Below, piece by piece: positions 7,890 to 16,429 of a DNA stretch of 52,631 nt (positions within the stretch are counted from its first letter, which is position 1; every line of letters begins with the position of its first letter). Source of the DNA: Roseobacter sp. (GTDB lineage Bacteria > Pseudomonadota > Alphaproteobacteria > Rhodobacterales > Rhodobacteraceae). The stretch lies in contig JAGXHA010000086.1 of assembly GCA_024636475.1 (NCBI GenBank), positions 1-52,631 of the forward strand, written 5' to 3'. The notes under the pieces are model-generated. The model had not been told where the DNA came from, ran no database searches, and saw only the letters and a program-made list of their open reading frames with translations. Position numbers and translations under genes: made by a program.

Positions 7890-10385
7890 ATGAAAACTCA
7901 AGTCAAAGCACTGGTGGTCGGCGGCGGTGCCGTCGGGACCTCGATCGCGTATCATCTGGCCCGCGCGGGTTGGGATGATGTCATGTTGCTGGAGCGCGAC
8001 GAACTGACATCCGGGTCGACCTGGCATGCTGCGGGCCTTTTGCCCTATTTCAACATGTCTTTTGCCACCACGCATATCCATGACTATTCGATCAAGTTTT
8101 ACAAAACACTTGAGGAAGAGACTGGCTTGAATGCGGGTTTTGCCGTGGTGGGCAATTTGCGCATGGCGCAGACCAAGGAGCGGATGGATGAGTATATGCT
8201 TTATGCCTCGACCGCCGAGACTTGTGGTGTGTCTTATGAGTGGTTGACCCCCGATCAGATCAAGGCCAAATGGCCCTTGATCCGCACCGAGGATCTGGAA
8301 GGCGCGATCTATCACCAGACCGACGGCTACATTAACCCCGCCGATGTGACCATGGCCATGGCCAAAGGCGCACGCCAGCGTGGTGTTGTGATCGAGCGCA
8401 AGTGGCAGGCGGATGCGTTTCACTGGAATGGGGAGGCGTGGGAAGTCACCGTCACCAAGATGGTCGAGCGCGGCGGCAATCTTGTGCCGTCTGACGAGCA
8501 GGTGGTGATCACGGCCGAGCATGTCGTGACAGCCTCGGGCAATCATGCGCAGCGCACGGCCAAGATGTTGGGCATCAAGATGCCTGCGATCCCGGTCGAG
8601 CATCAATTTATCGTTATGGATCAGGACCCCGAGTTGGTCGCCTTCCGCAAGGGTGAGGGCAATGTCGAGCACCCCGTCATTCGGGATGCCGATGCGCAGT
8701 CGTATGTGCGCGAGGAACGTGGCGGCTGGATTTTGGGTGTGTACGAGCCGAATGCCCCTGCGCGGTTTGAATATGGCGTGCCGGAGAGTTTCCGTGCGGA
8801 TCTGTTCCAGCTCGATCTGGACCGCATCGAGGACCAGTACATTGCGATGAACCATCGTATCCCGTCGGCCGAGAACTGCGGGTTGAAGGACGACTTCAAC
8901 GGGCCGATTTGCTATACACCTGATGGCAACCCGCTGGTCGGCCCCGCCCCCGGTCTGCGCAATATGTGGCTGGCCGAAGGGTTCTCCTTTGGGATCACGG
9001 CGGCTGGCGGAACCGGCTATTATCTTGCGCAATTGATGGTGAACGGGGAGGCCGAGATCGACATGGCGTCACTTGATCCCAAACGCTACGGCGATTGGAT
9101 GACCACGGAGTATGCCGCGCGCAAGAACGAAGAAGCATATGAGCACGTCTACATACTTCACCACCCCGACGAAGAACGCCCAGCCTGTCGGCCGCTTCGC
9201 ACATCGCCCGCCTATGACCGCCAAGCGGCACGGGGCGCGCAGTTTGGCCATGTGAACGGCTGGGAACGCCCCAACTATTTCGCACCTATGGGCTTTAACG
9301 ACCACGACGCGCGGTCCTTCCGGCGTGGCGGTTGGTGGAAACATGCGGTGGAAGAGGCCAAGGCGATCCGCGAAGGGGTCGGCCTGATCGACGCCACAGC
9401 ATTCACCAAGCATCTTGTCAAAGGGCCAGGCGCGACCGAGTTTCTGAACTGGTTTACCTGTAACAAGCTGCCGTCGGTGGGCCGCATCAACCTGACCTAT
9501 GCGCTGACGGGGGCTGGCACGACGCGCACGGAATACACCATCGTGCGGCTGGCCGAGCAGGAGTATTACCTTGTGTCCGCAGGCGCCTGGACGGCCTATG
9601 ATAGTGATTATCTGCGCAAGGCAATCGAGGATAATGCGCCGGAGTTCGGCTATATCGAATGCCATGATGTCACCACACAATGGGGTGTTTTCGCCATTGC
9701 CGGGCCAAAATCGCGCGATGTGTTGAAAGAAGTTGTCAAGGATGCAGACCCCGAAACTGTGCTGTCCAACAAGCGGTTCCCGTGGCTGACGATGCGCAAT
9801 ATCGAGCTGGGCATGGTGCCCGTGCGCGCGATCCGCGTCGCCTATACGGGAGAGTTGGGCTGGGAGCTGCATCACCCCATCGAGATGCAGAACCATCTGT
9901 TCGATCTGCTGGAAAAGGCGGGCGAAAAGCACGGGATGAAATTGGTCGGTGCGCGGGCGCAAAACTGGCTGCGACAGGAAAAGTCCTATCGCGCCTTCGG
10001 CAACGAACTTGGCCGCGATGCGACTCCGCTGGAGGCTGACCTGCCACGCTTTGTCGACCTGACAAAGGACTTCAACGGCAAAGAGGCGATGCAGGCCCAT
10101 GGCATCCGCAGCATGTGCGTGACACTGCTTATCGACGGGCCGGAGGATGCTGATCCGTGGGGCCGTGAGGTGCTGTATGACGGCGAGACCCGTGTGGGGC
10201 GTCTGACCTCGGGGGGATATTCCGTGGCCTTTGGAAAATCCATCGGCATGGGCTATGTCAAACCCGAACAAGCAGCAGTCGGTACCAAGCTGAAAGTCAA
10301 GATGTTTGACCAGCTCTGGGATGCCGAAGTGGTCGAGGACAGCCCGTATGATCCGAAAAACACCACGATCCGGGTGGACGGCTAG
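7890..10385 (+). CDS. Dimethylglycine/sarcosine dehydrogenase-like FAD-GcvT flavoenzyme
   Basis: An 831-residue two-part enzyme. The N-terminal half is an FAD-dependent DAO-type oxidase: dinucleotide-binding GGGAVGTSIAYHLARAG at about residue 12, and SGSTWHAAGLLPYFN, a region used for FAD attachment in relatives. The C-terminal half is a GcvT/aminomethyltransferase-like domain with its C-terminal barrel (about 430-831), which binds tetrahydrofolate in the family. Expected chemistry is oxidative demethylation of an N-methyl amine such as dimethylglycine or sarcosine, with the one-carbon unit caught on folate. GGAG precedes the ATG. A small anchored protein begins inside its 3' end. The exact methylated substrate is uncertain; many roseobacters carry several paralogues. 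Confidence 0.85.
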   Translation: MKTQVKALVVGGGAVGTSIAYHLARAGWDDVMLLERDELTSGSTWHAAGLLPYFNMSFATTHIHDYSIKFYKTLEEETGLNAGFAVVGNLRMAQTKERMDEYMLYASTAETCGVSYEWLTPDQIKAKWPLIRTEDLEGAIYHQTDGYINPADVTMAMAKGARQRGVVIERKWQADAFHWNGEAWEVTVTKMVERGGNLVPSDEQVVITAEHVVTASGNHAQRTAKMLGIKMPAIPVEHQFIVMDQDPELVAFRKGEGNVEHPVIRDADAQSYVREERGGWILGVYEPNAPARFEYGVPESFRADLFQLDLDRIEDQYIAMNHRIPSAENCGLKDDFNGPICYTPDGNPLVGPAPGLRNMWLAEGFSFGITAAGGTGYYLAQLMVNGEAEIDMASLDPKRYGDWMTTEYAARKNEEAYEHVYILHHPDEERPACRPLRTSPAYDRQAARGAQFGHVNGWERPNYFAPMGFNDHDARSFRRGGWWKHAVEEAKAIREGVGLIDATAFTKHLVKGPGATEFLNWFTCNKLPSVGRINLTYALTGAGTTRTEYTIVRLAEQEYYLVSAGAWTAYDSDYLRKAIEDNAPEFGYIECHDVTTQWGVFAIAGPKSRDVLKEVVKDADPETVLSNKRFPWLTMRNIELGMVPVRAIRVAYTGELGWELHHPIEMQNHLFDLLEKAGEKHGMKLVGARAQNWLRQEKSYRAFGNELGRDATPLEADLPRFVDLTKDFNGKEAMQAHGIRSMCVTLLIDGPEDADPWGREVLYDGETRVGRLTSGGYSVAFGKSIGMGYVKPEQAAVGTKLKVKMFDQLWDAEVVEDSPYDPKNTTIRVDG

Positions 10386-10854
10386 ACGCATTTTTCTGGC
10401 ATTGGTTTTGCTGGTGCCATTTGCGATCTATGGGGCCAGTCGGGTGTTCATCCCGGCTGGCCCTGTTGGGTTTGCGGTGCTGGGCGATCATGCAGATGAG
10501 GTGCGCGCCGATTTGGGCGTCTCACAGAACCTGCCAGCCGCCATCACCATTGTGTTGCTGAACCGGTGGGAAAGCCTGCCCTATATGCCGGACTTTGCCG
10601 CGATCTGTGGGGCCGACTGTGGCAAAAGCAAAGCAGGCCAGATCAGCGTGACCGAAATGCGCTACCGGCGGACACGCAAGACCGTTTTTGTTCACATGCC
10701 GGATTTCGGAGGGTTCGACGCCGGCAAAGACTGCATCATCGCACGGGTCGCCCAAGAACTGCGTGGCATGCGCGTCACCGCACCGTTGCCTTGTGCGCCG
10801 GATGTTCCGCGCAAATCACATTGGCAATTGCCAGCAGGCCTTGGCCGGATCTAG
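10348..10854 (+). CDS. Hypothetical membrane-anchored protein
   Basis: A 168-residue protein I do not recognise. Start 10348 is chosen because GAGGAC lies 7 nt upstream; it overlaps the 3' end of the preceding flavoenzyme gene by 38 nt in another frame, implying coupled expression. Residues 14-30 (RIFLALVLLVPFAIYGA) form one membrane anchor or uncleaved signal, so the rest is probably periplasmic. Cysteines occur in ICGADCGKSK, GKDCIIAR and PCAPDVP and could form disulfides. The body otherwise shows no catalytic motif I can name. It ends convergently against the GH25 gene: the two stop codons share the palindrome CTAG at 10851-10854. Confidence 0.7.
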   Translation: MIRKTPRSGWTARRIFLALVLLVPFAIYGASRVFIPAGPVGFAVLGDHADEVRADLGVSQNLPAAITIVLLNRWESLPYMPDFAAICGADCGKSKAGQISVTEMRYRRTRKTVFVHMPDFGGFDAGKDCIIARVAQELRGMRVTAPLPCAPDVPRKSHWQLPAGLGRI

Positions 10855-11639
10855 CGGACTTGGCGCCGCGCCAACCAATCGGTCCAGCCTTCAGCGCTAC
10901 CTGAATAGACGTTGATATCAAGGTCACCCAACGCGCCCGGTACCCTGCCGGTGCTGGTATATTGCCAGAATGTCCAACGTTCGTTCGGATAGCGTTCAGA
11001 CGGATGCGCTGCGGTCGAGCGCAGCCAGAATTCCACACCGCGCACCTGACCCATCTGGTTGGTTTCGTAGAAATCTGGCGTGGTGTAGATGATCGGTCGT
11101 TGGCCATAATGCGCCTGAAGGATACGTATGAAAACTTGCGCGTTGCGACGCACGGTTTCGGCAGGCGGGCGCAAGGTGCAGGTTGGAGAAAACGGGTTCC
11201 ATTCCAGATCAAGAACAGGGGGCAACATGCCTGCGGTCTTGGGAACGTTTTGAATGAACCAACGGGCCTGCACCTCGGGCGGGGTGCAGAAGTAGTAAAA
11301 ATGATAGGCCCCCCGTGCAACACCAGCGCGGCCCGCCCCTTGCCAGTGGTCGGCAAACATCGGGTCTATTAGATCGCCGCCTTCAGTTGCCTTGATAAAG
11401 GCAAAATTCACACCGCTTGTGCGCGCCTCGCCCCAATTCAGCGCGCTTTGAAAGCGGGCCACATCAATGCCATGAACGGGATAGCTTTCGGGGGCACGAC
11501 CGACCCATGGATGGGGTTTGCGGTCGCCGAAATCAGCCATCGTCACCTTGCCAATTGGCACCGAAACCGGAGCGCTGCCACACGCGGAAAGTGCAAGCGC
11601 AAGCAAAAGAACGACAAGGCGACCGATTTGCATGATCAT
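10851..11639 (-). CDS. GH25-family lysozyme-like lipoprotein
   Basis: A 262-residue exported lipoprotein with a lysozyme-type glycoside hydrolase 25 fold, expected to cleave the MurNAc-GlcNAc bond of peptidoglycan. The N-terminus has a hydrophobic stretch and lipobox LSAC at about residues 17-20. GH25 features follow in order: VHGIDVARFQ, VNFAFIKATEGGD, ARGAYHFYYF, PPVLDLEWN (the acidic catalytic strand), PIIYTTPDFYE and WTFWQYTSTGRVPG. The ATG at 11639 overlaps the stop of the upstream methyltransferase as ATGA; a second ATG at 11633 is possible. It is the last gene of a four-gene coupled run. A chromosomal GH25 lipoprotein, with no phage genes nearby, may act in cell-wall remodelling or against competitors. 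Confidence 0.85.
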   Translation of the reverse strand: MIMQIGRLVVLLLALALSACGSAPVSVPIGKVTMADFGDRKPHPWVGRAPESYPVHGIDVARFQSALNWGEARTSGVNFAFIKATEGGDLIDPMFADHWQGAGRAGVARGAYHFYYFCTPPEVQARWFIQNVPKTAGMLPPVLDLEWNPFSPTCTLRPPAETVRRNAQVFIRILQAHYGQRPIIYTTPDFYETNQMGQVRGVEFWLRSTAAHPSERYPNERWTFWQYTSTGRVPGALGDLDINVYSGSAEGWTDWLARRQVR

Positions 11640-12286
11640 GGCTTTCTGGCGATGAAGGAAAGATTGTTGGCGGGCATTTCTACGACCTTCACATTGATCA
11701 GGCCGGCATCGCCAATCCAGCAGGTCAGATCATTTGTGGCTTTATAGCCGATGCTTGGATCGGCCGCGCGTAAGGCGCTGTCGAATTGCACATCACCCTC
11801 AGAAGTCAGCACTCCGTCGCGGGCGAAGGGACCATATAAAACAAGCGTTCCACCCGGAGCCATTGCCAATGCGGCCTCGGTGATCAATTTTCGGACAGAT
11901 GCGGCTGGAATGAGGTGCAGCAGGTTCGCAAGAAAAATCAGATCGTTTTGCGGAACGGTTTTGTGCCAGCCCACTGCCGTCGCATCCAGTGCAATCGCGG
12001 GGCTCACGTTCTGCAGACCTGCCTCTGCCACATAAGCGTCGATGCTGGCCCGGCGGGGGGTGTCGGGTTCTGTCGGTTGCCAGTGCAGATTAGGCAAGGC
12101 AGCTGCAAAGGCGACGATGTGCTCGCCCGTTCCGCTGGCAATTTCCAAGGCGCGACCGTTTTGGGGGGCAAAGGTGCATAGCATGTCGCAGATTGCATCG
12201 CGGTTGCGCACTGCGGCGGGTGCGTGAAGTTTTGCGTCACCCGCAGGCCGCGTAACGCTTGCGGTTCGCGGCAGCGTACCCGTCAT
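11636..12286 (-). CDS. DUF938 SAM-dependent methyltransferase-like protein
   Basis: A 216-residue class I methyltransferase-fold protein of the DUF938 type. The SAM-binding motif is ALEIASGTGEHIVAFAAALP (about residue 46), followed by the family-typical WQPTEPD. Later blocks are NDLIFLANLLHLIP and GGTLVLYGPF. The start at 12286 overlaps the upstream oxidase stop as ATGA and fits the family N-terminus (HAPAAVRNRDAI); the frame extended to 12421 lies inside the upstream gene. The substrate is unknown. Its tight coupling to a DAO-type oxidase upstream and a GH25 lipoprotein downstream gives no clear pathway. Confidence 0.82.
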   Translation of the reverse strand: MTGTLPRTASVTRPAGDAKLHAPAAVRNRDAICDMLCTFAPQNGRALEIASGTGEHIVAFAAALPNLHWQPTEPDTPRRASIDAYVAEAGLQNVSPAIALDATAVGWHKTVPQNDLIFLANLLHLIPAASVRKLITEAALAMAPGGTLVLYGPFARDGVLTSEGDVQFDSALRAADPSIGYKATNDLTCWIGDAGLINVKVVEMPANNLSFIARKP

Positions 12287-13362
12287 GGCCGCAACCTGTC
12301 GGGGCGCAGCGCCGCAACCGTTGCGGCATCCAACTGGGGCGCACGGCCAAACGTCAAGTCTGAAACCAATTGGGACGCCGCAGCGCTTGTCTGAAACCCA
12401 TAGCCGCCTTGCCCCGCGCACCAGATAAAGTCTGGCTGATCAGGGTCAGGGCCCAGCACGAGCGTGCGATCCGGAGCAAAACTTCGCAGTCTGGCCCATG
12501 TCGCGATGGGTTTGGTCAGCGCGACAGCGACCATGTTCTGATACCGCTCCAACCCTTCAGCCAGCACCATATCATCTGCCCAGGCATCGTGCGGCTCTAC
12601 CGGATCTTCATCGGCTGGTGAAATGATCAATGCACCTGCATCGGGCTTTGCATACCACGTCTCGCCCACTCCAAAGAACATGGGCCAGCGCGCAGGGTCA
12701 TGCCCGCCCGGTGCTGCGATGCGCGCCATGGACCGACGGTGTGGAATGATGCCCAGCGGTGCAATCCCGGCAAGGGTTGCTATGTGATCCGCCCACGCCC
12801 CCGCCGCATTGACGATGCGTTTGGCATGCAGCGTTCCGGTTCCGGTTTCGACCTGCCACCCGTCTGTGGAATGCTGAGTGGCGCTTACTCTTTGACCGGT
12901 CAAGATGGTCCCGCCATTGCTGCGCAAGACCTTTGCAAAATCCTGCATCAACCGATCTGTGTCGATGTCATGTGCGTCTGCATGATAGCTTGCAAACGCC
13001 AGTTTGTCAGGATCAAGCACAGGCACCATGTCGAGCGCCTCTGTCGGGGTGATCCGCTCAAGCCCCATGGCGGCGACATCTTCTTGAAAGGCTTTTTCCT
13101 CATGAGCCTGCGCAATGATCATGAGCCCGCGCTGTGTCAGATATCCGCCGTTCGCATCCTCAAGATAGCTGACGCTGGCGCGGTTCAACGCCTGCACAGA
13201 AGGTGCGCCGTAATTCTGTTCGATCAATGCAGCCGAGCGTCCGGAGGCATGATAGCCAAGGGATTTTTCTGCTTCGATCAGCGTCACTTGTGCATCCGCC
13301 GATAAACGTGCTGCCGCTGAAATCCCTGCGATGCCGGCTCCAATGACGATAATGTCTGTCAT
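12283..13362 (-). CDS. FAD-dependent DAO-family oxidoreductase
   Basis: A 359-residue cytoplasmic flavoprotein of the glycine/D-amino-acid oxidase family. The N-terminal FAD motif is DIIVIGAGIAGISAAARL, followed by ASGRSAALIEQNYG, which resembles the GRSAA(M/L) region of D-amino-acid dehydrogenase relatives. The C-terminal FAD contact is WCAGQGGYGFQTS. Expected reaction: oxidation of an amino acid or other amine substrate, with electrons to oxygen or a carrier. The ATG at 13362 forms an ATGA overlap with the aldo/keto reductase stop, and its own stop overlaps the methyltransferase start the same way. The substrate cannot be assigned. Confidence 0.85.
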   Translation of the reverse strand: MTDIIVIGAGIAGISAAARLSADAQVTLIEAEKSLGYHASGRSAALIEQNYGAPSVQALNRASVSYLEDANGGYLTQRGLMIIAQAHEEKAFQEDVAAMGLERITPTEALDMVPVLDPDKLAFASYHADAHDIDTDRLMQDFAKVLRSNGGTILTGQRVSATQHSTDGWQVETGTGTLHAKRIVNAAGAWADHIATLAGIAPLGIIPHRRSMARIAAPGGHDPARWPMFFGVGETWYAKPDAGALIISPADEDPVEPHDAWADDMVLAEGLERYQNMVAVALTKPIATWARLRSFAPDRTLVLGPDPDQPDFIWCAGQGGYGFQTSAAASQLVSDLTFGRAPQLDAATVAALRPDRLRP

Positions 13363-14297
13363 GTTTGTTCTTCGATCCGGTCGGTTGCGGGGGGCGGTGT
13401 AGGCGACAGCGCAGCTACTTTGGCGTAGACATCAGCAGGCATGTCATATGTCATTGCCGCCAGCGATGGGGCCAGCTGCGCGGCAGAGCGCGCCGAGATG
13501 ATCGGTGACGGGCCAGTGGGATGGGCTGTGACCCAAGCAACGGCAAGCGTGGCTGGATCCATCCCCATTTCGCCCGCCAGTGCCGCCAGACCAGCGGCCG
13601 CACCATGCATCACATCAGGCGCGTAGCGCGCGGCATAGCGGTCATCTTCGGTCAGGCGTCCAGCCTCGCCCTTGGCGTATTTACCCGTCAGCAATCCGCC
13701 ACCAAGGGGGGAGTAGGGGGCGACGAGTATCCCCAGATCATCTGCCATCGGTAAGATTTCGACCTCGGCCTGGCGTTTGACCAGATTATACATTGGCTGG
13801 ATCACGGCGATATCCAAATCAAACTTGGCGGCGATCCCGGCGGCCTTGACGACCTGCCATGCGGCAAAGTTTGACAGACCGATATGGCGGATATGGCCTG
13901 CGGTCTTTAATTCGGCAAAGGTCTGGAAACTCTCGTGCATGTCGGTGTCGGGATCAAAGCGGTGCAGGTAAAGCACATCAAGGGTGTCCAGCTGCATCCG
14001 GCTGCGCGAGGTCTCGGCCGAGCCGAGCAGGTTGGCGCGTCCCGATCCTCCGTCGTAGGCCGCTTTGGTCGCGATGATCAGATCATCGCGCCGCGTGCCC
14101 AGAAACCCGCCAAGCAAGGTTTCAGACGCGCCGTCGGTATAGACATGGGCGGTGTCAAAATGCGTGATGCCGGCATCAATGCAGGCGTCAAACATGGCGC
14201 GAGACGCATTTGCATCTGCGCGTCCGCCAAATTGCATCGTGCCAAAAGCAAGGCGGCTTGCGGGGGTGCCGTTGGGGCTGGTCAGGGTGTTTTTCAT
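13359..14297 (-). CDS. Aldo/keto reductase
   Basis: A 312-residue NADPH-dependent reductase of the aldo/keto reductase superfamily (TIM barrel, cytoplasmic). The catalytic tetrad is visible: Asp in THFDTAHVYTDG, Tyr in the same block, Lys in LIIATKAAYDG and His in DVLYLHRFDPD. Start: ATG at 14297 is preferred; a TTG two codons upstream is also open. The ribosome-binding signal is weak for both. It is first in a four-gene minus-strand run (reductase, DAO oxidase, DUF938 methyltransferase, GH25 lipoprotein) with 4-nt overlaps. The substrate is unknown. Confidence 0.86.
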   Translation of the reverse strand: MKNTLTSPNGTPASRLAFGTMQFGGRADANASRAMFDACIDAGITHFDTAHVYTDGASETLLGGFLGTRRDDLIIATKAAYDGGSGRANLLGSAETSRSRMQLDTLDVLYLHRFDPDTDMHESFQTFAELKTAGHIRHIGLSNFAAWQVVKAAGIAAKFDLDIAVIQPMYNLVKRQAEVEILPMADDLGILVAPYSPLGGGLLTGKYAKGEAGRLTEDDRYAARYAPDVMHGAAAGLAALAGEMGMDPATLAVAWVTAHPTGPSPIISARSAAQLAPSLAAMTYDMPADVYAKVAALSPTPPPATDRIEEQT

Positions 14298-14340
14298 CGC
14301 CAAACCGTGCCATGACGCGCGCGCCTTCGCAATGTCGATC

Positions 14341-14958
14341 TTAGCCGTCTACCTTACCCTTTTGCGTCGCACGCTCATAGGCTGGACGCGCGTGGATCAT
14401 GTCAACAAAGCCTGCAAGGGCGGGGTACTTGTCCGCGCCATCCCCTCCACGCATCGCGATCTCGGCGGGAAAGCTTAGCATGATATCGGCGGCAGACAGG
14501 GTGTCTTGAACGAAATGCCCAGACGGGCGCACAAGGCTGTTCATATAGCTAAAGTGGCTGTGCAGCTCGTCCTTGATCCGTGGGTGCAAAGGGGAACCCG
14601 CATCGCCCAGACGGCTTACATAGAGGTTCAGCAAGATCGGGGTCATCGCAGAACCCTCAGCGAAATGCATCATCTCGAGGTGCTGCAAATAGGCGTCGCT
14701 ATCTGTGCCAGGGATCATCTGCGGGGCAAAGCGGGCGCAGAGTACTTCGGTGATCGCAGCACTTTCCGCAATCAGCGTACCGTCAATCTCCAGTAAGGGG
14801 GATTTGCCCAAAGGGTGCACCAGCTTCAGTTCAGGCGGGGCAAGATTGGTGGTTGCGTCGCGCTTGTAAGGCACGACGGTATAGGGCTGTTCGATTTCCT
14901 CGAGCAGCCACAAAATACGATGAGAGCGGGACCGGTTAAGGTGATGCAATTTGATCAT
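14341..14958 (-). CDS. Glutathione S-transferase family protein
   Basis: A 205-residue GST. The N-terminal thioredoxin-like domain has IKLHHLNRSRSHRILWLLEE, VHPLGKSPLLEID and the glutathione-contacting IAESAAITE. The all-helical C-terminal domain follows, with the conserved VQDTLSAADIMLSFP (N-capping box). It catalyses or binds glutathione conjugation in the cytoplasm; the substrate is unknown. The start at 14958 gives a standard N-terminus, and the frame extension to 15108 looks non-coding. It lies 43 nt upstream of the aldo/keto reductase on the same strand and could be co-transcribed with it. Confidence 0.87.
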   Translation of the reverse strand: MIKLHHLNRSRSHRILWLLEEIEQPYTVVPYKRDATTNLAPPELKLVHPLGKSPLLEIDGTLIAESAAITEVLCARFAPQMIPGTDSDAYLQHLEMMHFAEGSAMTPILLNLYVSRLGDAGSPLHPRIKDELHSHFSYMNSLVRPSGHFVQDTLSAADIMLSFPAEIAMRGGDGADKYPALAGFVDMIHARPAYERATQKGKVDG

Positions 14959-15240
14959 GTGGCGAATGATAGCGGGTTGATGGGGAATGGGTAGGGGCGT
15001 TTCGGGAAATGAGCGGCATTGTGGAAACCGCGGCTTGGGCAATGCAGGACGTGGACGAGATTTGAGAGTGGCCGTGGAAATCTGACCGATCAGGAACTTG
15101 CACCACATGCGGTTGCTTTTTGCCGGTTTGTCATTACCGCAATGACCCTTTTCAGCTGCGTTGAAGCCTGCTTTCGTTTTGCCGTCCTAACCTGTGCAAC
15201 GCGGAAGCCGGCTCTGTGCCGTACACAATACCGGCCCAAT

Positions 15241-15270
15241 AAAAAGGCCCCACCGAAGCAGGGCCTTTTC
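15241..15270 (-). terminator. Rho-independent terminator of the purine operon
   Basis: On the minus strand AAAAGGCCC pairs with GGGCCTTTT (9 bp, 10-nt loop) and ends in a TTTTT run. It begins about 23 nt after the stop of the BMP-type binding-protein gene. A classic intrinsic terminator in the right place and direction. Confidence 0.85.
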
Positions 15271-15292
15271 AAGATATCAACTGTCTATCTTG

Positions 15293-16372
15293 TTAGTTCG
15301 GGATGTCGCCGGTGATGCCTTCAACGTAAAAGTTCATGCCAGCCAATGTGCCGTCATCCGCTGTTTCACCTTCGGCAAGGAAGTCAGAGCCGTCCTGCTT
15401 TTTCAACGGGCCGGTAAACGGGTGATAGGATCCATCCGCAATCGACGCTTTCAATGCCAGCGCCTCTTCTTTTACGTCTGCTGGAACTGCATCGGAGATC
15501 TCGCCGATGGCTACCATACCCGGGCCAATGCCGTCCCATGTATCTGTAGAGGTCCATGTGCCGTCCATCACCGCTTTGGTGCGCTCGATGTAGTAGGGAG
15601 CCCAGTCATCAATGATCGAGGATACCCGCGGGAAAGGTGCATATTGCGCCATGTCGGATGCCTGACCGAAGGTCACGACATTGCCGGCTTCCTGTGCCGC
15701 CGCTTGTGGCGCCGTGGAGTCGGTGTGCTGAAGCACGACGTCAGCGCCTTGCTCGATTAGAACCTTGGCGGCATCGGCTTCTTTCGCTGGGTCGAACCAC
15801 GTGTAGGCCCAGATGATCTTGAATTCGACGTCAGGGTTTACCTTTTTGGCGTGGATATAGGCAGAGTTGATGCCACGGATCACTTCCGGGATCGGGAAGG
15901 AACCGATGTAGCCGACGATGTTCGATTTGGTCATCTTGCCCGCGATGTGGCCTTGGATGGCGCGGCCCTCATAGAAGCGCGCAGAGTAGGTCGCCACGTT
16001 ATCAGCACGCTTATAGCCGGTGGCGTGCTCGAATTTCACATCTGGAAACTTCGCCGCAACATTAATGGTTGGGTCCATATAGCCAAAAGATGTGGTGAAA
16101 ATCAGGTCCGCGCCATCAAGCGCCATCTGTGTCATCACGCGCTCGGAATCGGGGCCTTCTGCTACGGATTCGACGAACACAGTCTCGACCTGGTCACCGA
16201 ACTCTTCTTCGAGGGCCAGACGGCCCTGATTGTGCTCGTATGTCCAGCCGCCATCGCCGACCGGGCCAACAAAGACAAAGCCGACCTTGGTCTTGCCGTG
16301 AGCATCGGCATAGGCCCCGCCCGCAAGGCCAAGCGCAAGTGCCGCGCTGGCAAGAAGTGTGGATAGTTTCAT
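15293..16372 (-). CDS. BMP-family ABC transporter substrate-binding protein (purine/nucleoside type)
   Basis: A 359-residue periplasmic binding protein of the basic membrane protein family, which binds nucleosides or purines in characterised members. A Sec signal peptide (MKLSTLLASAALALGLAGGAYA) ends in AYADA with no lipobox. The mature start KTKVGFVFVGPVGDGGWTYEH is family-typical. AGGGGA precedes the ATG. It is the last gene of a run xdhA-xdhB-xdhC-ATPase-permease-permease-this gene, so the ligand is probably a purine base or nucleoside such as xanthine, hypoxanthine or guanosine. A small hairpin lies in the 57-nt gap before it, and a strong terminator follows. Confidence 0.88.
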   Translation of the reverse strand: MKLSTLLASAALALGLAGGAYADAHGKTKVGFVFVGPVGDGGWTYEHNQGRLALEEEFGDQVETVFVESVAEGPDSERVMTQMALDGADLIFTTSFGYMDPTINVAAKFPDVKFEHATGYKRADNVATYSARFYEGRAIQGHIAGKMTKSNIVGYIGSFPIPEVIRGINSAYIHAKKVNPDVEFKIIWAYTWFDPAKEADAAKVLIEQGADVVLQHTDSTAPQAAAQEAGNVVTFGQASDMAQYAPFPRVSSIIDDWAPYYIERTKAVMDGTWTSTDTWDGIGPGMVAIGEISDAVPADVKEEALALKASIADGSYHPFTGPLKKQDGSDFLAEGETADDGTLAGMNFYVEGITGDIPN

Positions 16373-16393
16373 AAGATAATCCCCTGAATGATA

Positions 16394-16410
16394 CGCCTTT
16401 TTATAAGGCG
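16394..16410 (-). promoter_or_regulatory. Small hairpin between permease and binding-protein genes
   Basis: CGCCTT (16394-16399) pairs with AAGGCG (16405-16410) around TTTAT. It lies between the last permease and the binding-protein gene of the purine operon. Such hairpins often protect the binding-protein segment of an operon mRNA so that it is made in excess. That role is an inference. Confidence 0.35.
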
Positions 16411-16429
16411 CTTTGGAAGTGTCGCCCCT

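Noticed and set aside
7728..10391. Two long minus-strand open frames (about 434 and 440 codons) opposite the dimethylglycine dehydrogenase-like gene
   Set aside because: They are antisense to a clearly conserved gene, are rich in His, Arg and Gln as expected for reverse frames of GC-rich genes, and show no family motifs.
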